DNA from: JAPLDB01 sp038206355
Lineage (GTDB): Bacteria; Bacteroidota; Bacteroidia; AKYH767-A; 2013-40CM-41-45
Assembly (NCBI GenBank): GCA_038206355.1
Contig: JBBRAY010000015.1
Span: 1 to 64,000, forward strand
Direction of reading: 5' to 3'
Length of the DNA stretch: 64,000 nucleotides
Below the pieces are notes generated by a model. It did not search any database. It saw only the letters and a program-made list of their open reading frames with translations, and was not told the origin of the DNA. This document shows, one piece after another, positions 36,661 through 46,691 of this stretch. Positions within the stretch are counted from its first letter, which is position 1; each line of letters starts with the position of its first letter. Position numbers and translations under genes: made by a program.

Positions 36661-39384
36661 TTAGTTTTTAATTATTTTTTGAATTTGTTTCTGATCGTTG
36701 TAACTAAGTACGACGAAATAAATTCCTTTATTCAGGTTTCTGTTATTAATAAATTCATAAGTGTTGTATCCTTCATCTGCCTGAATTTTTTCCTGTGCCA
36801 CCACCTGCCCTGAGGAATTCAGCAGGGAAAAATCCATGAGTACAGACTCCCTGACCATATAATCGGTTTTAAAGGATTCATTGAATGGATTAGGATAAAC
36901 CGATTTGATTTGGATGGATGATTCACTTGCGTTATTGCCGTTTCCGTTCTTCACAGTCTGTTTGTCGCTGAAGGAATAGTGTCCGTCATAATCGGTTTGC
37001 TTTAATCTGTAGAATGAGAATCCCTGCAATGGGTTTTCATCCGATGCACTGTAATACAAATTGGTTGTGCTGTTACCGGCTCCCGGTTTGGTGAACAGCG
37101 ATTCAAAATGTTCTCCATCAGCAGATCTTTCAATGGTGAAGAAATTATTATTTACTTCAGCAGCAGTTGCCCAGTCGAGATTTACAATGTCACTATTGAG
37201 TTTTGCGGTGAAGTAGATCAGCTTGATGGGAAGAGAACCTCCACTGCTTTCACCAATTCCAAAATCAGAAAACCCTGTAAGCCCGGTGCGTACGGCCGTT
37301 ATTACTCCGGCAGCAATGGATTGGGTGTTGTTATTGTGTATTCCGATTGATTGCCAGGAAGCAAGTACGCTGCTGCGTTTCAATACACAGAAACTCTGAG
37401 GATTTGAATTGGCATTGGTAGCGCCTTTCTCATTCAGTGTTACACTGTATGTTCCACCGGTCATTGCACTGTTAGGAGTAAAGGTCCAGTATCCGTAGTT
37501 AAGCATATCTGTGATGGGTGTGATGCCTAACAATAAACTCACCAGTGGAAGTGAAGCCACGATCGGCAATGCCTGCGTGAACTTTCCATAGATATTTGTA
37601 AATCCAGTTGCACCCGCAAGAGTAAGGGATGAGGGTTCGTAATTTGCAGAATTCCCGAGCGGAAAGGCATATGTTCCTGTCCCGGAAACAGATCTTCGCA
37701 ATGCTCCATTCACATATGAAGAAGAAGAGTATCCTGTAACAGATAAAGATGAATTGTTTGTAACGTCAACTTCAAATAGTCCTGTAGATAGTTTTCCGAG
37801 AGTAAGTGCTAACACGTTGCTTACTGCAACAGTTGAAGTGAGCGTAACGCCACTGTTGTTATTGATGGAAAGGTTTCGGACAGTGGCAGGCAATGCACTT
37901 CCTGTAACCTGTGCGGAACTTCCGTTGTAGGTGTAATCAGCGCCTGTACTGAATGTTTTTGTGCCGGTCACCTGAACATTTCCTGTGAGACCTAGTGATG
38001 AGATTCCTGCTGTTGATCCCAGTAGTACACCGCCGCCTGAGTTCAATGTAAAAGTTCCTGTTCCTGTTAATGGGATTGTCCCAAAGTTTACAATGGATCC
38101 CGATGTAATATTATAATCAATGGTGTTTGAAATTGTGCCTCCGCCTGTCAGTGTCTGCATTCCGTTTTTAATAAAGTTGATTATACCCTTACCAAACAGA
38201 GTGGAAGATTCAGTGATCGTGCCTCCGGTGAAGGAAAAATCACCATTCAGATTGAGTGTTCCCTTTCCGTTATTTGCATTGAGTCCTGTGTATTGACTCA
38301 TGTCAAATGTGCCGCCTGTGATTGAATAATTCCCGGTCACCGTCATGTCCGGCGTCCCCGATCCTGATGACGATGAAGCGTCAATCATTCTGAAGTTCCC
38401 TCCAGTCTGCGTATAATTTCCTCCGATATTAACCGAGCATCCTCCTGATTCAGTGATGAAAAAATTCCCCCCCTGCATATTAAAATTGCCTTCGAATGAG
38501 TAATTTGTATTGGCACCCTGATTGAGCATGATGGAACCGGTGCCGGTGGAAATGCAGGTAAAGTCTCCTGCAATTAAATTAAGATTGCTCGAGCTGAGAT
38601 TAATGTTTGTTGTTTGTCCTGTACAATTCCATATGAAGTCGTAGAAAGACTGATTCAGGTTCGAAGGTTTGTTATTTGTAGCACCCGTTATTTCACAGGT
38701 AGATCCCTGATCCCACGTGGCATTCGGCAATGAGGTTCCATTGTCATTGTGCTGATAAGTACCTCCTGCTTTAATCGTCCAGGCTCCCTGTGTGTTTGTT
38801 TGCGAACCGTTATCTTTTCTGTACCGGCCGCCTTCGTTGATGTCAATGGTGGAATTTCCCTGAAGTGTGAGTGTTCCGCCGGTTGAAATTATCGCGAGTC
38901 CGTTTACTTCAATGTGACCCTGTGTTTTAAGGGTAAGCGTACTTGCAATGGTAAGTGTTCCGTTTACGGTGAGGTCATTTCCGGTGCCGCGTTTAACAGA
39001 AAAGGTTCCGTTATTCAAAGTCAGCTGAGCATTGCTGTTAACAGTTACCTCATCAACAGAAACACCTGCAGTAACAGTGACATTATTTTTTATGGTGATA
39101 GGTCCGTCTGCATATGTGGGAGTAGCTGTTGCGGCAACCCATGAAGTTCCATTGAATTTTTCCCAGGTAGCAGTACTATTCCAGTTGCCATTTGCTTTTG
39201 AACGATATTCTCCGTTCGTAGCTGCCAATGAATCTTCGCTGTTTGAGAAATTTAAAAAAACGAACGTGCAGATAGTAAGCAAAGCAACCAACGAAGATGA
39301 AATGAGCACAACCTGCCTCATCGACATCCGTTGTTTCTGTCGGAGTATCCTTTTTTGTAAGCCCCTACTTTTTTTGGTCGCCAT
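36661..39384 (-). CDS. Large T9SS surface protein with basic N-terminal signal sequence
   Basis: A 907-residue protein. The first ~55 residues are a basic stretch (KKSRGLQKRILRQKQRMSMR), a hydrophobic segment and FLNFSNSEDSLAATN, matching the N-termini of the small GPNT proteins and of two other array members. Next come NGNWNSTATWEKFNG, a beta-solenoid-like repetitive body, LRRSVSGTGTYAFPLG, the LPIKLIYFTAKL module, a fibronectin-like segment and a type A T9SS domain (SVYPNPFNESF... GIYFVVLSYNDQK). It lies 18 bases after its 1090-residue neighbour and 13 before the next small gene, so one transcript is likely. Confidence 0.85.
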   Translation of the reverse strand: MATKKSRGLQKRILRQKQRMSMRQVVLISSSLVALLTICTFVFLNFSNSEDSLAATNGEYRSKANGNWNSTATWEKFNGTSWVAATATPTYADGPITIKNNVTVTAGVSVDEVTVNSNAQLTLNNGTFSVKRGTGNDLTVNGTLTIASTLTLKTQGHIEVNGLAIISTGGTLTLQGNSTIDINEGGRYRKDNGSQTNTQGAWTIKAGGTYQHNDNGTSLPNATWDQGSTCEITGATNNKPSNLNQSFYDFIWNCTGQTTNINLSSSNLNLIAGDFTCISTGTGSIMLNQGANTNYSFEGNFNMQGGNFFITESGGCSVNIGGNYTQTGGNFRMIDASSSSGSGTPDMTVTGNYSITGGTFDMSQYTGLNANNGKGTLNLNGDFSFTGGTITESSTLFGKGIINFIKNGMQTLTGGGTISNTIDYNITSGSIVNFGTIPLTGTGTFTLNSGGGVLLGSTAGISSLGLTGNVQVTGTKTFSTGADYTYNGSSAQVTGSALPATVRNLSINNNSGVTLTSTVAVSNVLALTLGKLSTGLFEVDVTNNSSLSVTGYSSSSYVNGALRRSVSGTGTYAFPLGNSANYEPSSLTLAGATGFTNIYGKFTQALPIVASLPLVSLLLGITPITDMLNYGYWTFTPNSAMTGGTYSVTLNEKGATNANSNPQSFCVLKRSSVLASWQSIGIHNNNTQSIAAGVITAVRTGLTGFSDFGIGESSGGSLPIKLIYFTAKLNSDIVNLDWATAAEVNNNFFTIERSADGEHFESLFTKPGAGNSTTNLYYSASDENPLQGFSFYRLKQTDYDGHYSFSDKQTVKNGNGNNASESSIQIKSVYPNPFNESFKTDYMVRESVLMDFSLLNSSGQVVAQEKIQADEGYNTYEFINNRNLNKGIYFVVLSYNDQKQIQKIIKN

Positions 39385-39402
39385 ATAAAATCCTTAATGC
39401 TC

Positions 39403-42400
39403 CTAGTTTTTGATAATTTTTTGAGTAATTTTTTGATCGTTATAGTTGAGATTCACAAAATATACTCCCTTTTTCAGATTGTATTTGTCAAGAAATTCAA
39501 AGGTGTTCATACCTTCCTCTGTTTGAATTTTTTCCTGTGCCACCGTTTGTCCTGCAGAATTCATCAGTGAAAAATCTATAAGTACTGACTGCCTGATCAT
39601 GAATGTCAGTTTGAATTTTTCGACGAATGGATTCGGAGAAATGGATTTAATATCCATTTTATTCATGCCGGCTTCTGCACCATTACCATTTTTCACTGTT
39701 TCAATATCACTATAGGTATAGTGTCCGTCAAAGTCAGTCTGTTTTAATCGGTAATATGAATAGCCGTCAAGGGGACTTTCATCTGCGGCATTGTAGTATA
39801 GGTTGATGGTGCTGTTACCTGCGCCCTGCTTTGTTAATAGGGATTCAAAGTTTTCGCCATCAACAGACCTTTCAACTGTAAAGAAGTTGTTGTTCACTTC
39901 TGCGGCTGTAGCCCAGTCTAAGTTGACCACGTCACTATTTAATTTAGCAGTAAAATATATCAGCTTGATTGGAAGTGAGCCTCCGCTGCTTTCTCCTACA
40001 CCAAAATCGGAAAATCCGGTAAGGGCTGAACGTGCTGCTGTGATGACGCCTCCGGCAACTGCCTGTGTGTTGTTATTGTGTGTTCCAAGTGATTGCCATG
40101 AAGATAATATATTTGCTCTCTTTAAAACACAGAAGCTTTGCGGATTTGAATTTGCATTGGTGGCTCCCTTTTCATTCAAGGTTACACTGTAGGTTCCGCC
40201 CGTCATTGCACTGTTTGGGGTAAACGTCCAATAACCATAGTTAAGCATATCTGTTATGGGTGTTCCGCTTAACAGTACGTTTACTAGAGGTAAATTGATT
40301 GTAATCGGTATTGCCTGAGTAAATGATCCGAGGATATTTGAAAATCCGGTAGCTCCCGCAAGCGTTAGTGATGATGGTTCAGGATAAATGGCTGTTCCCA
40401 ATGGAAAGTCGTATGTGCCTGTTCCGATGACACTTCTTCGTAAGTTTCCGACGATATAATCAGAGGAAGAATATCCCGTTACACTGCTTGTAGAAGTATT
40501 GGTTACATTAAGTTCATACAGCGCTCCTGTTGTAATTTTTCCATTGGCTAGATCAAGGGTATTCGTAATGGCCACAGTTCCTGAAAGGGAAATTCCTGAT
40601 GTGTTGTCAACTGTGAGATTTCTCACCGTAGCCGGCAATCCTGTACCACTAACTTGTGACGCAGATCCATTATATGTGTAGTCGGAATTACTTCCATATG
40701 TTCTTGAGCCAAGCACCTGCACATTTCCTGTAAGACCGACTGCACTGATACCTCCTGTTGACCCCATCATTAGTCCTGTACTTGTTGACATATTGAAATC
40801 ACCCAAGCCGGTAAGGACATAAGTGGAAAGGTTTACCGTTGTCCCTGCATTCGGAATATAGAAGTCAATCGTATTCGAGATCGTACCGCCACCCGTTACG
40901 GTAACAATTCCCGATTTCAAAAATTTAAATCGCCCGCGGCCAACCAATAAAGCAGATTCTGTAATAGTTCCACCGGTGTAACTAAAATTATTATTCAAGT
41001 TGATGGTGGCAAGTCCTCCGGATGCAGAGGCCCCCGGATATGCTGATGCATTGAATGTGCCACCACTCACGGTAAAGTCGCCGGTGACATTCATTGTTAT
41101 TCCAGAGGTGCCGGACGATGTAAGATTTCCAATCACATATACATTGCCTGCCGACTGACTGTAATATCCTGCAATATCAAGAGTGGCCGAACCGGCTTCA
41201 TATTTTACATAAGTGGAACCGCCTGAGATCGTGGCATTTCCTGCGATGGAAGCAGCAAGTGTTTGCCCGTACCATGAAAATGTCATGGATCCTGCCGTTG
41301 CGGAATAATTTCCGCCAATAACCAGTGTTGTAGCATGTGCCTGGCTTGATTGTGCAGGCCAGTTAAAACCGCACCACCCACCGCTCACAATTAGATTTCC
41401 GTTTATTGTATCGGTTTCAACACCTGTTGTTGAACTGGAGGTAAACTCACCGGAAACTCCGGTAAATGTTATTGAACCTCCGTTTTTAAAATTCATTTTT
41501 GAGGTTGAATTTGTAGTCGACAGCATTGACAATCCGGTGATGCGGAAAATATTTGAATTAGAGGTATAATTGATTGTCGAATTTCCATCAACAGTAAGAG
41601 AAGTGGTTCCTGTACCTACATGGCATGCATAGTGCTCCATAAATATTCCGCCGGAATAGGAAAGATTTCCTCCTACATTCATAGTAGCATTTCCCGCGGT
41701 GAATGTGGTTGCATTATATATACAGTAAAATTTTGAACTGTTTCCCGATTGAGTAAAATCTCCGGATACGTTAAAAGTTGCATTTCCATTTCCAACACCT
41801 GCTGTTCCGGAATTTTTAATAAGGTATAAATAACCCATCCCGGTTACTGAAACATCGCCTGTAACATTTAATGTGATGTTGCCATTTCCGTTGAGCAGTC
41901 CATCCATTGTTCCGTCAGTTACAGTAAGATTTGTAGTATTAACAGTGAATGAACTTGCCACAGTCCCTGAATGAAGGTCGAGGTAGGCTGAACCGGAGGT
42001 AAGATTTATGTTACCAATCGTTGTATTGGTTATTGCACCTGATTTATCTAAAGTGATCCAGCCATACGTGATTGTCAGCGTACCCACAATCTGGTGTGAT
42101 TGAAAGTAATTCTGTTGTTTCCACTCTGTCAGGTTAGTCAATGTGAAAGTGAGGTCTCCAAAATTTCCTGTTACCACGGAACCAAGTGGTACATTCGTTT
42201 GGTCATACCATTTTTTTATTATTAGTGTGCTTGTTGGATTAAAACTTTCAACTCCATTGGTAAATAGTGTTGCTTTTGCAAGTGTATTGGTTGAAGGATC
42301 CCAGGTAAAAGATCCATTCGCACCAATGGCAAATAATTTTCCGGAGGCAAAAGTTATGATTCCGGAATTGGTCATTGTGCCATCTACCGTAAGGGATTGT

Positions 42401-42675
42401 GACATGGTCAGCGTTTTGGCGCTCGATACTATTAGTCCGCCCCCTGACTGGATGTTTACACCTGCAACGGAAGCATTTGCACCTACCGTTACGGTTTTCC
42501 CTGAAGGTATTATAACACTATCTGCTGCTGCAGGAACTCCTGAAGGTGACCATAAACCTGCTGTAGCCCATGTTCCGGTTGAAACAGCAGTTTTAGTAGC
42601 TCCTGTCGCAATCCCCGAAATGGCAATCGTACAGACGAGCAAAAGGAAATTTGATTTTTTGGTTTTCATATACAT
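39403..42675 (-). CDS. Large T9SS surface protein, array paralogue 2
   Basis: A 1090-residue protein, closely parallel to the gene at 32993 over its whole length (WSPSGVPAAADSVIIPSGKTVT; SFTWDPSTNTLAKATLFTN; LTITYGWITLDKSGAI; LPIKLIYFTAKLNSDVV). The signal peptide is NFLLLVCTIAISGIATGA. Translation may start at the ATG at 42675 or two codons later at 42669. The C-terminus (SISPNPFVEKFKLTF... GVYFVNLNYNDQKI) is a type A T9SS domain. The equal length and domain order show recent tandem duplication of a cassette. A surface-exposed beta-solenoid is inferred. Confidence 0.86.
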   Translation of the reverse strand: MYMKTKKSNFLLLVCTIAISGIATGATKTAVSTGTWATAGLWSPSGVPAAADSVIIPSGKTVTVGANASVAGVNIQSGGGLIVSSAKTLTMSQSLTVDGTMTNSGIITFASGKLFAIGANGSFTWDPSTNTLAKATLFTNGVESFNPTSTLIIKKWYDQTNVPLGSVVTGNFGDLTFTLTNLTEWKQQNYFQSHQIVGTLTITYGWITLDKSGAITNTTIGNINLTSGSAYLDLHSGTVASSFTVNTTNLTVTDGTMDGLLNGNGNITLNVTGDVSVTGMGYLYLIKNSGTAGVGNGNATFNVSGDFTQSGNSSKFYCIYNATTFTAGNATMNVGGNLSYSGGIFMEHYACHVGTGTTSLTVDGNSTINYTSNSNIFRITGLSMLSTTNSTSKMNFKNGGSITFTGVSGEFTSSSTTGVETDTINGNLIVSGGWCGFNWPAQSSQAHATTLVIGGNYSATAGSMTFSWYGQTLAASIAGNATISGGSTYVKYEAGSATLDIAGYYSQSAGNVYVIGNLTSSGTSGITMNVTGDFTVSGGTFNASAYPGASASGGLATINLNNNFSYTGGTITESALLVGRGRFKFLKSGIVTVTGGGTISNTIDFYIPNAGTTVNLSTYVLTGLGDFNMSTSTGLMMGSTGGISAVGLTGNVQVLGSRTYGSNSDYTYNGSASQVSGTGLPATVRNLTVDNTSGISLSGTVAITNTLDLANGKITTGALYELNVTNTSTSSVTGYSSSDYIVGNLRRSVIGTGTYDFPLGTAIYPEPSSLTLAGATGFSNILGSFTQAIPITINLPLVNVLLSGTPITDMLNYGYWTFTPNSAMTGGTYSVTLNEKGATNANSNPQSFCVLKRANILSSWQSLGTHNNNTQAVAGGVITAARSALTGFSDFGVGESSGGSLPIKLIYFTAKLNSDVVNLDWATAAEVNNNFFTVERSVDGENFESLLTKQGAGNSTINLYYNAADESPLDGYSYYRLKQTDFDGHYTYSDIETVKNGNGAEAGMNKMDIKSISPNPFVEKFKLTFMIRQSVLIDFSLMNSAGQTVAQEKIQTEEGMNTFEFLDKYNLKKGVYFVNLNYNDQKITQKIIKN

Positions 42676-42723
42676 AAAGGCGTATAGAGAATATTATCAA
42701 TTTATTTAATCAGTTGGTAAGTA

Positions 42724-43050
42724 TTAATTCACGTGTTCAGCAGCAATGGCCTGAACAGTTTTTGTGCTTCTTACTATTTGTGTATTCGGACCAAGTAGTG
42801 GTGTTTGTACTAGAATGGGTGCCGGTAGGCTTTTAACCAAAACAGGTTCTTCATCAACTACATTATAAATGCTTGCAGGAACGTTGCGTGTATCTGCCAT
42901 GGAATTATCCACCTGCGATATATTGAAGAAAATGGTAAGCCCGATAACAGCACAGGTCATGCAAGAAGCAGCAATTACGATAACAGTTTTGCGGCTCATT
43001 TTTTGTCGCTGACGAGCCCGATGACTTATGCGACTTTTTTTCTTTTTCAT
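42724..43050 (-). CDS. Small membrane/secreted protein of the GPNT family, copy 2
   Basis: A 108-residue protein: a basic region (KKKKSRISHRARQRQKMSRK), a hydrophobic segment to IFFNISQ, a possible signal-peptidase site near NSMA, then a proline-rich tail ending LLGPNTQIVRSTKTVQ. It is most like the copy at 46692 (shared RQRQ/KMSRK core and NSMA). It begins a second transcription unit: a 203-base gap with a palindrome lies upstream, and the 1090-residue gene follows 48 bases downstream. Function unknown. Confidence 0.75.
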   Translation of the reverse strand: MKKKKSRISHRARQRQKMSRKTVIVIAASCMTCAVIGLTIFFNISQVDNSMADTRNVPASIYNVVDEEPVLVKSLPAPILVQTPLLGPNTQIVRSTKTVQAIAAEHVN

Positions 43051-43146
43051 AAAATCATTTATGGTAAAACGGTTTAATTTATTCGGTTTAGTACAGCATG
43101 TTTTACAGAAAATGACCCCTATTGTTGAATGCAGAAAAATCTGATT

Positions 43147-43160
43147 CTTACAACTGTAAG
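43147..43160. promoter_or_regulatory. Palindromic candidate operator CTTACA-AC-TGTAAG
   Basis: This perfect 6+6 dyad with a 2-base centre lies 97 bases upstream of the small GPNT gene at 42724-43050, inside the only large gap of the array. The same dyad with centre TG occurs at 47108-47121 at the array's head. TACA-N2-TGTA dyads are bound by BlaI/MecI-type repressors in other bacteria; the regulator here is unknown. Confidence 0.5.
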
Positions 43161-43253
43161 ATTTTACCTCTTTTTAGTAAATAATTTTTATTTCCCGGAA
43201 GGGAAAAGCAGACAAAAAAACTTGATTTGAGAAAAAACGTTGAAGTGAAATCT

Positions 43254-46200
43254 TTACTTACGCATCAACTTCTTGTTTACGGACTTGTCGCCTGCAATAA
43301 TCTTTAGAAAATATATTCCCGTTTGCAATTTGTCTCCTTCAGAATAATTAAAAGTATGCATGCCTTTCGAATTGTATTCTTCAGCCTGATAAATCAACTG
43401 GCCACTGCTGCTGCTTAGTTCAAACATGATCAATCCATCCGTACCCGAAGTATAATTGACTTTAAACGACGACTCAAACGGATTCGGTCCGGCCGATTCA
43501 ATGGAAATTCCTGAATGATTTGACAACGAATAAATGAGCGTTTCTATACTGCTGCTTGAAGAAGTTCGGTCTTTTGAAATTTGTCGGATCCTGTAATACG
43601 ATTTACCTTCTACAGGATTAGGATCAGCAATTGAATATTTTAAAACAGAACTGCTGTTGCCGGAAGCTTTCTTATTTGCTATTTCTTCAAATGTATTTCC
43701 ATCAGTACTTCTTTCAACAATGAAGTAGTCACTGTTTTGTTCCATTTCAGTACTCCACGTTATGGAAACATCAGCACCGATTTGTTCAGCCGTTAATGAA
43801 CGGATGGATCCGGCAACCCTAAGACCCGTTTGTCTGCCAACGGTGAGTATTGAAAGATCAGAAATTTCTTCCGCGGATACGATTCCAATTCCCGTCACAG
43901 TACCAACCCCGCTGCTGGAAGGCGTTGCCCATTCTGTTCCTGTCCATGAAACAAAACCAATCTGGCCGTTTTGATATGCCGATGAAATTGTGTTTTCACT
44001 TCCTGCGTAAGCCACCACAAGCCCGGCCATCACTCCGGGAGCATTGATCACCCACCACCTGTCAATAATATCAGTGACGGGAAAATTAGCTTCTCCGGAT
44101 GCAAAACTTACGGGAATATTGTTGTATAATGGAAGTGGTAAATTATCATTTGTTGATGCGGAATATGTTGATACACTTACGTCAGTTGCATTTCCTCCGA
44201 CAAAATAAAATTTAACAGGGAGGTATGTGGAAGCATTTGTACCAAATGGGAATTCATGCAATCCGAAATTCATGTTTTTCCAGATCACGGTGCCGGCAGT
44301 AATTCCACCCGAAAGTTCACCGTTGATATATCCGTTGGTTCTAACAATGGCAGAAGACGCGCCTGTTCCTATAGTAAGTATATTTCCTGCGAGATTCAGT
44401 TCACCGTTTGCCAGTATCAGCTTTGTCCTTACTGAAACAGGAAAGTTCATTTGTGCACCGGCCATTCCCTGCATATTGATTTTTAATATTCCGTATTGAT
44501 TGGTAACAGGAATTACACCGGCGAAATTTCCGGTTACAACCTGGTTCGCATTTCCATTGTATTCGATAGTACTGGTCGGATTCAAAACAAATGTGATACC
44601 CGTGCTGATACATGAATTTGCAGTTCCATTGTACAATCCCTGAACACGCCTTGTTATCAGTGTGGCATTGGAATCAAGGTAAAATGAAGAAAATGGATTT
44701 ACTCCGTTCGATACGATCTGGTTGCCTGTCATATCCAGTGTCCCGCCTTTTTCTACGTTCAACATATAATTGATGAGTTGTGGGGTAGAGGACACCAGTA
44801 AATTTCCCGACGCTATGCGAAGCGTGCTGGAATTTGTGACGAACTGTTTCACCTGACTTAAGGTAATGTTGCTGCTATTTCTGCTGTAATTAATAATTCC
44901 TTTCCTGTTGTAAATAATTTTCCCGTATGAAGTTGATGAACCCGCACCTGCTCGGTTGATAATACTGTTGCCACCGATTGTATATCCTGAACCGTTTATA
45001 ACCAACTGATGATCGGCTGATGTATTGGATGAATTGCTGTCGAATGAGAATGTGCCGCTCGTCTGGTTGTAAGTGCCAAGCACCACAAGTGAACTGGTGG
45101 TTGTCGCAGGCGCTGTGCTGTTATTATGAATATAAATCTGGCCTCCGGTTTGATTGTAGTTGCCTGCAATGGTAACTGTTGCAGTGCTGTCACCACCTTT
45201 TATGGTCATTTGACCTGCACTCTGGGTATAATTCCCGTTGAAGTTAATTGCAGCAGGGCCATTGTTGCGCGAAAGATAAGTCATGCCACCGGTGATGGAA
45301 ACATTTCCATTCATCGTCAGTGTACTTGCATGCGATGAGGAAAGTGCGCCATAATTAAAGCTGACATTACATCCGCTGATAGCGCTCGATCCGTTTACAG
45401 TCACTGTTTCATTTCCCGCGGAAGCGGAGCTGGTGAATTCAGCATTGAGTGAACCGGCGATGGTTAGGCTTCCGCCGACAACTAAATTAAACTGTACTTT
45501 ATTAGTACTTGCGCCGATGGAGGAAATAGATGTTCCTCTGAATTTGTCGGTAGTATTCGGAAAATTAATATTCAGATTTTGTAAAACGGTCATCGAACAA
45601 ATCCCTCCCGATGTGCGACATCCGCTTTGTGCCATGAATATTCCGCCTGTGAGAATGATATCTCTGAAACTTGCAGTTAACAATCCCGAGTTCGTTGTGG
45701 ATACATTATAAATAATTCTCGTATCGCCGCCGCTCTGGAAGTATGCGCTATCAACGGTAAACGATGCATCTCCGTTAGATACACCTGCCATGCCGGTGTT
45801 GTTGATGATTTTTACGCTTCCATAATTATAAAAATTTCCGGTAACGTGTACATTGATATTTCCATTGCCGTCATTCAGCCCGTAAAATGTTCCGCCATTA
45901 TTAGTAATCGAGGAAGTATTCAATGTAAAAGCCGAAGGATGGGTTCCGTTGTGTGCGTATAATGAAGAGTTGACATTTTTAAGAAGGATTTTTCCAATCG
46001 TCGTATTCGAGATGCTGCCTGATTTATCAAGCGTAATCCATCCTGCATCAATTGTTAATGTACCAAGGACCTGGTGCGTTTGGAATCCATTGTTCTGGTT
46101 CCATTCAGGAATGGCAGTACCATTGTATGTATTGAGTTCCAGGTTCCCGAAATTTCCAGTTACCACCGAAGGTAATGGTACCGTAAAGTTGTACCACTTT

Positions 46201-46673
46201 TTGATAATGAGTGTGCTCGTCGGTGAAAATGATTCAATACCATTTGTAAACAATGTGGCGCCGGCAGCGGTATTTGTTCCCGGCTCCCAGGTAAATACTG
46301 AGTTGTTTCCAAGAATAAATGCAAGGCCATAATTCGTAAGTGAAATATTTCCGCCATTCATCTTCACCGTTCCATTCACCGTTAAATTTCCGGTAACTGA
46401 TAGTATGTTTGATGATGCCCATTCGAGAATACTTCCCTGATTAACGGTGACGTGATGAACCGTTTGGCTGGTATTGATGGTAATCGTATGTCCTGATGCT
46501 ATGGTTATATTGTCAGATGGGGAAGGAGAACCGGATGGAGACCATGTAGCAGATGCATTCCAGTTTCCTGATGCAATGGATACTCGGTTGATTGAAAATG
46601 AAACAGGAATATTGAGGAGGCTCAATATCACCGGTAATAAAAATCTGCGGTTCATGGTTTGCTTAAGTCTCAT
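43254..46673 (-). CDS. Large T9SS surface protein, array head
   Basis: A 1139-residue protein. A signal peptide is visible from the seventh residue (MNRRFLLPVILSLLNIPVSFS), so the ATG at 46655 is a good alternative start. It has the same opening (GNWNASATWSPSGSPSPSDNITIASG), FTWEPGTNTAAGATLFTN and LTIDAGWITLDKSGSI as the 1090-residue paralogues, but a different C-terminal third. In place of the LRRS/LPIKL modules it has GYINGELSGGITAGT and TWSTEMEQNSDYFIVERS, then a T9SS type A domain (SAGPNPFESSF... GIYFLKIIAGDKSV). It is a diverged member of the same family and probably surface-exposed. Confidence 0.85.
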   Translation of the reverse strand: MRLKQTMNRRFLLPVILSLLNIPVSFSINRVSIASGNWNASATWSPSGSPSPSDNITIASGHTITINTSQTVHHVTVNQGSILEWASSNILSVTGNLTVNGTVKMNGGNISLTNYGLAFILGNNSVFTWEPGTNTAAGATLFTNGIESFSPTSTLIIKKWYNFTVPLPSVVTGNFGNLELNTYNGTAIPEWNQNNGFQTHQVLGTLTIDAGWITLDKSGSISNTTIGKILLKNVNSSLYAHNGTHPSAFTLNTSSITNNGGTFYGLNDGNGNINVHVTGNFYNYGSVKIINNTGMAGVSNGDASFTVDSAYFQSGGDTRIIYNVSTTNSGLLTASFRDIILTGGIFMAQSGCRTSGGICSMTVLQNLNINFPNTTDKFRGTSISSIGASTNKVQFNLVVGGSLTIAGSLNAEFTSSASAGNETVTVNGSSAISGCNVSFNYGALSSSHASTLTMNGNVSITGGMTYLSRNNGPAAINFNGNYTQSAGQMTIKGGDSTATVTIAGNYNQTGGQIYIHNNSTAPATTTSSLVVLGTYNQTSGTFSFDSNSSNTSADHQLVINGSGYTIGGNSIINRAGAGSSTSYGKIIYNRKGIINYSRNSSNITLSQVKQFVTNSSTLRIASGNLLVSSTPQLINYMLNVEKGGTLDMTGNQIVSNGVNPFSSFYLDSNATLITRRVQGLYNGTANSCISTGITFVLNPTSTIEYNGNANQVVTGNFAGVIPVTNQYGILKINMQGMAGAQMNFPVSVRTKLILANGELNLAGNILTIGTGASSAIVRTNGYINGELSGGITAGTVIWKNMNFGLHEFPFGTNASTYLPVKFYFVGGNATDVSVSTYSASTNDNLPLPLYNNIPVSFASGEANFPVTDIIDRWWVINAPGVMAGLVVAYAGSENTISSAYQNGQIGFVSWTGTEWATPSSSGVGTVTGIGIVSAEEISDLSILTVGRQTGLRVAGSIRSLTAEQIGADVSITWSTEMEQNSDYFIVERSTDGNTFEEIANKKASGNSSSVLKYSIADPNPVEGKSYYRIRQISKDRTSSSSSIETLIYSLSNHSGISIESAGPNPFESSFKVNYTSGTDGLIMFELSSSSGQLIYQAEEYNSKGMHTFNYSEGDKLQTGIYFLKIIAGDKSVNKKLMRK

Positions 46674-46691
46674 TATTCTTTTCCCTTCCTT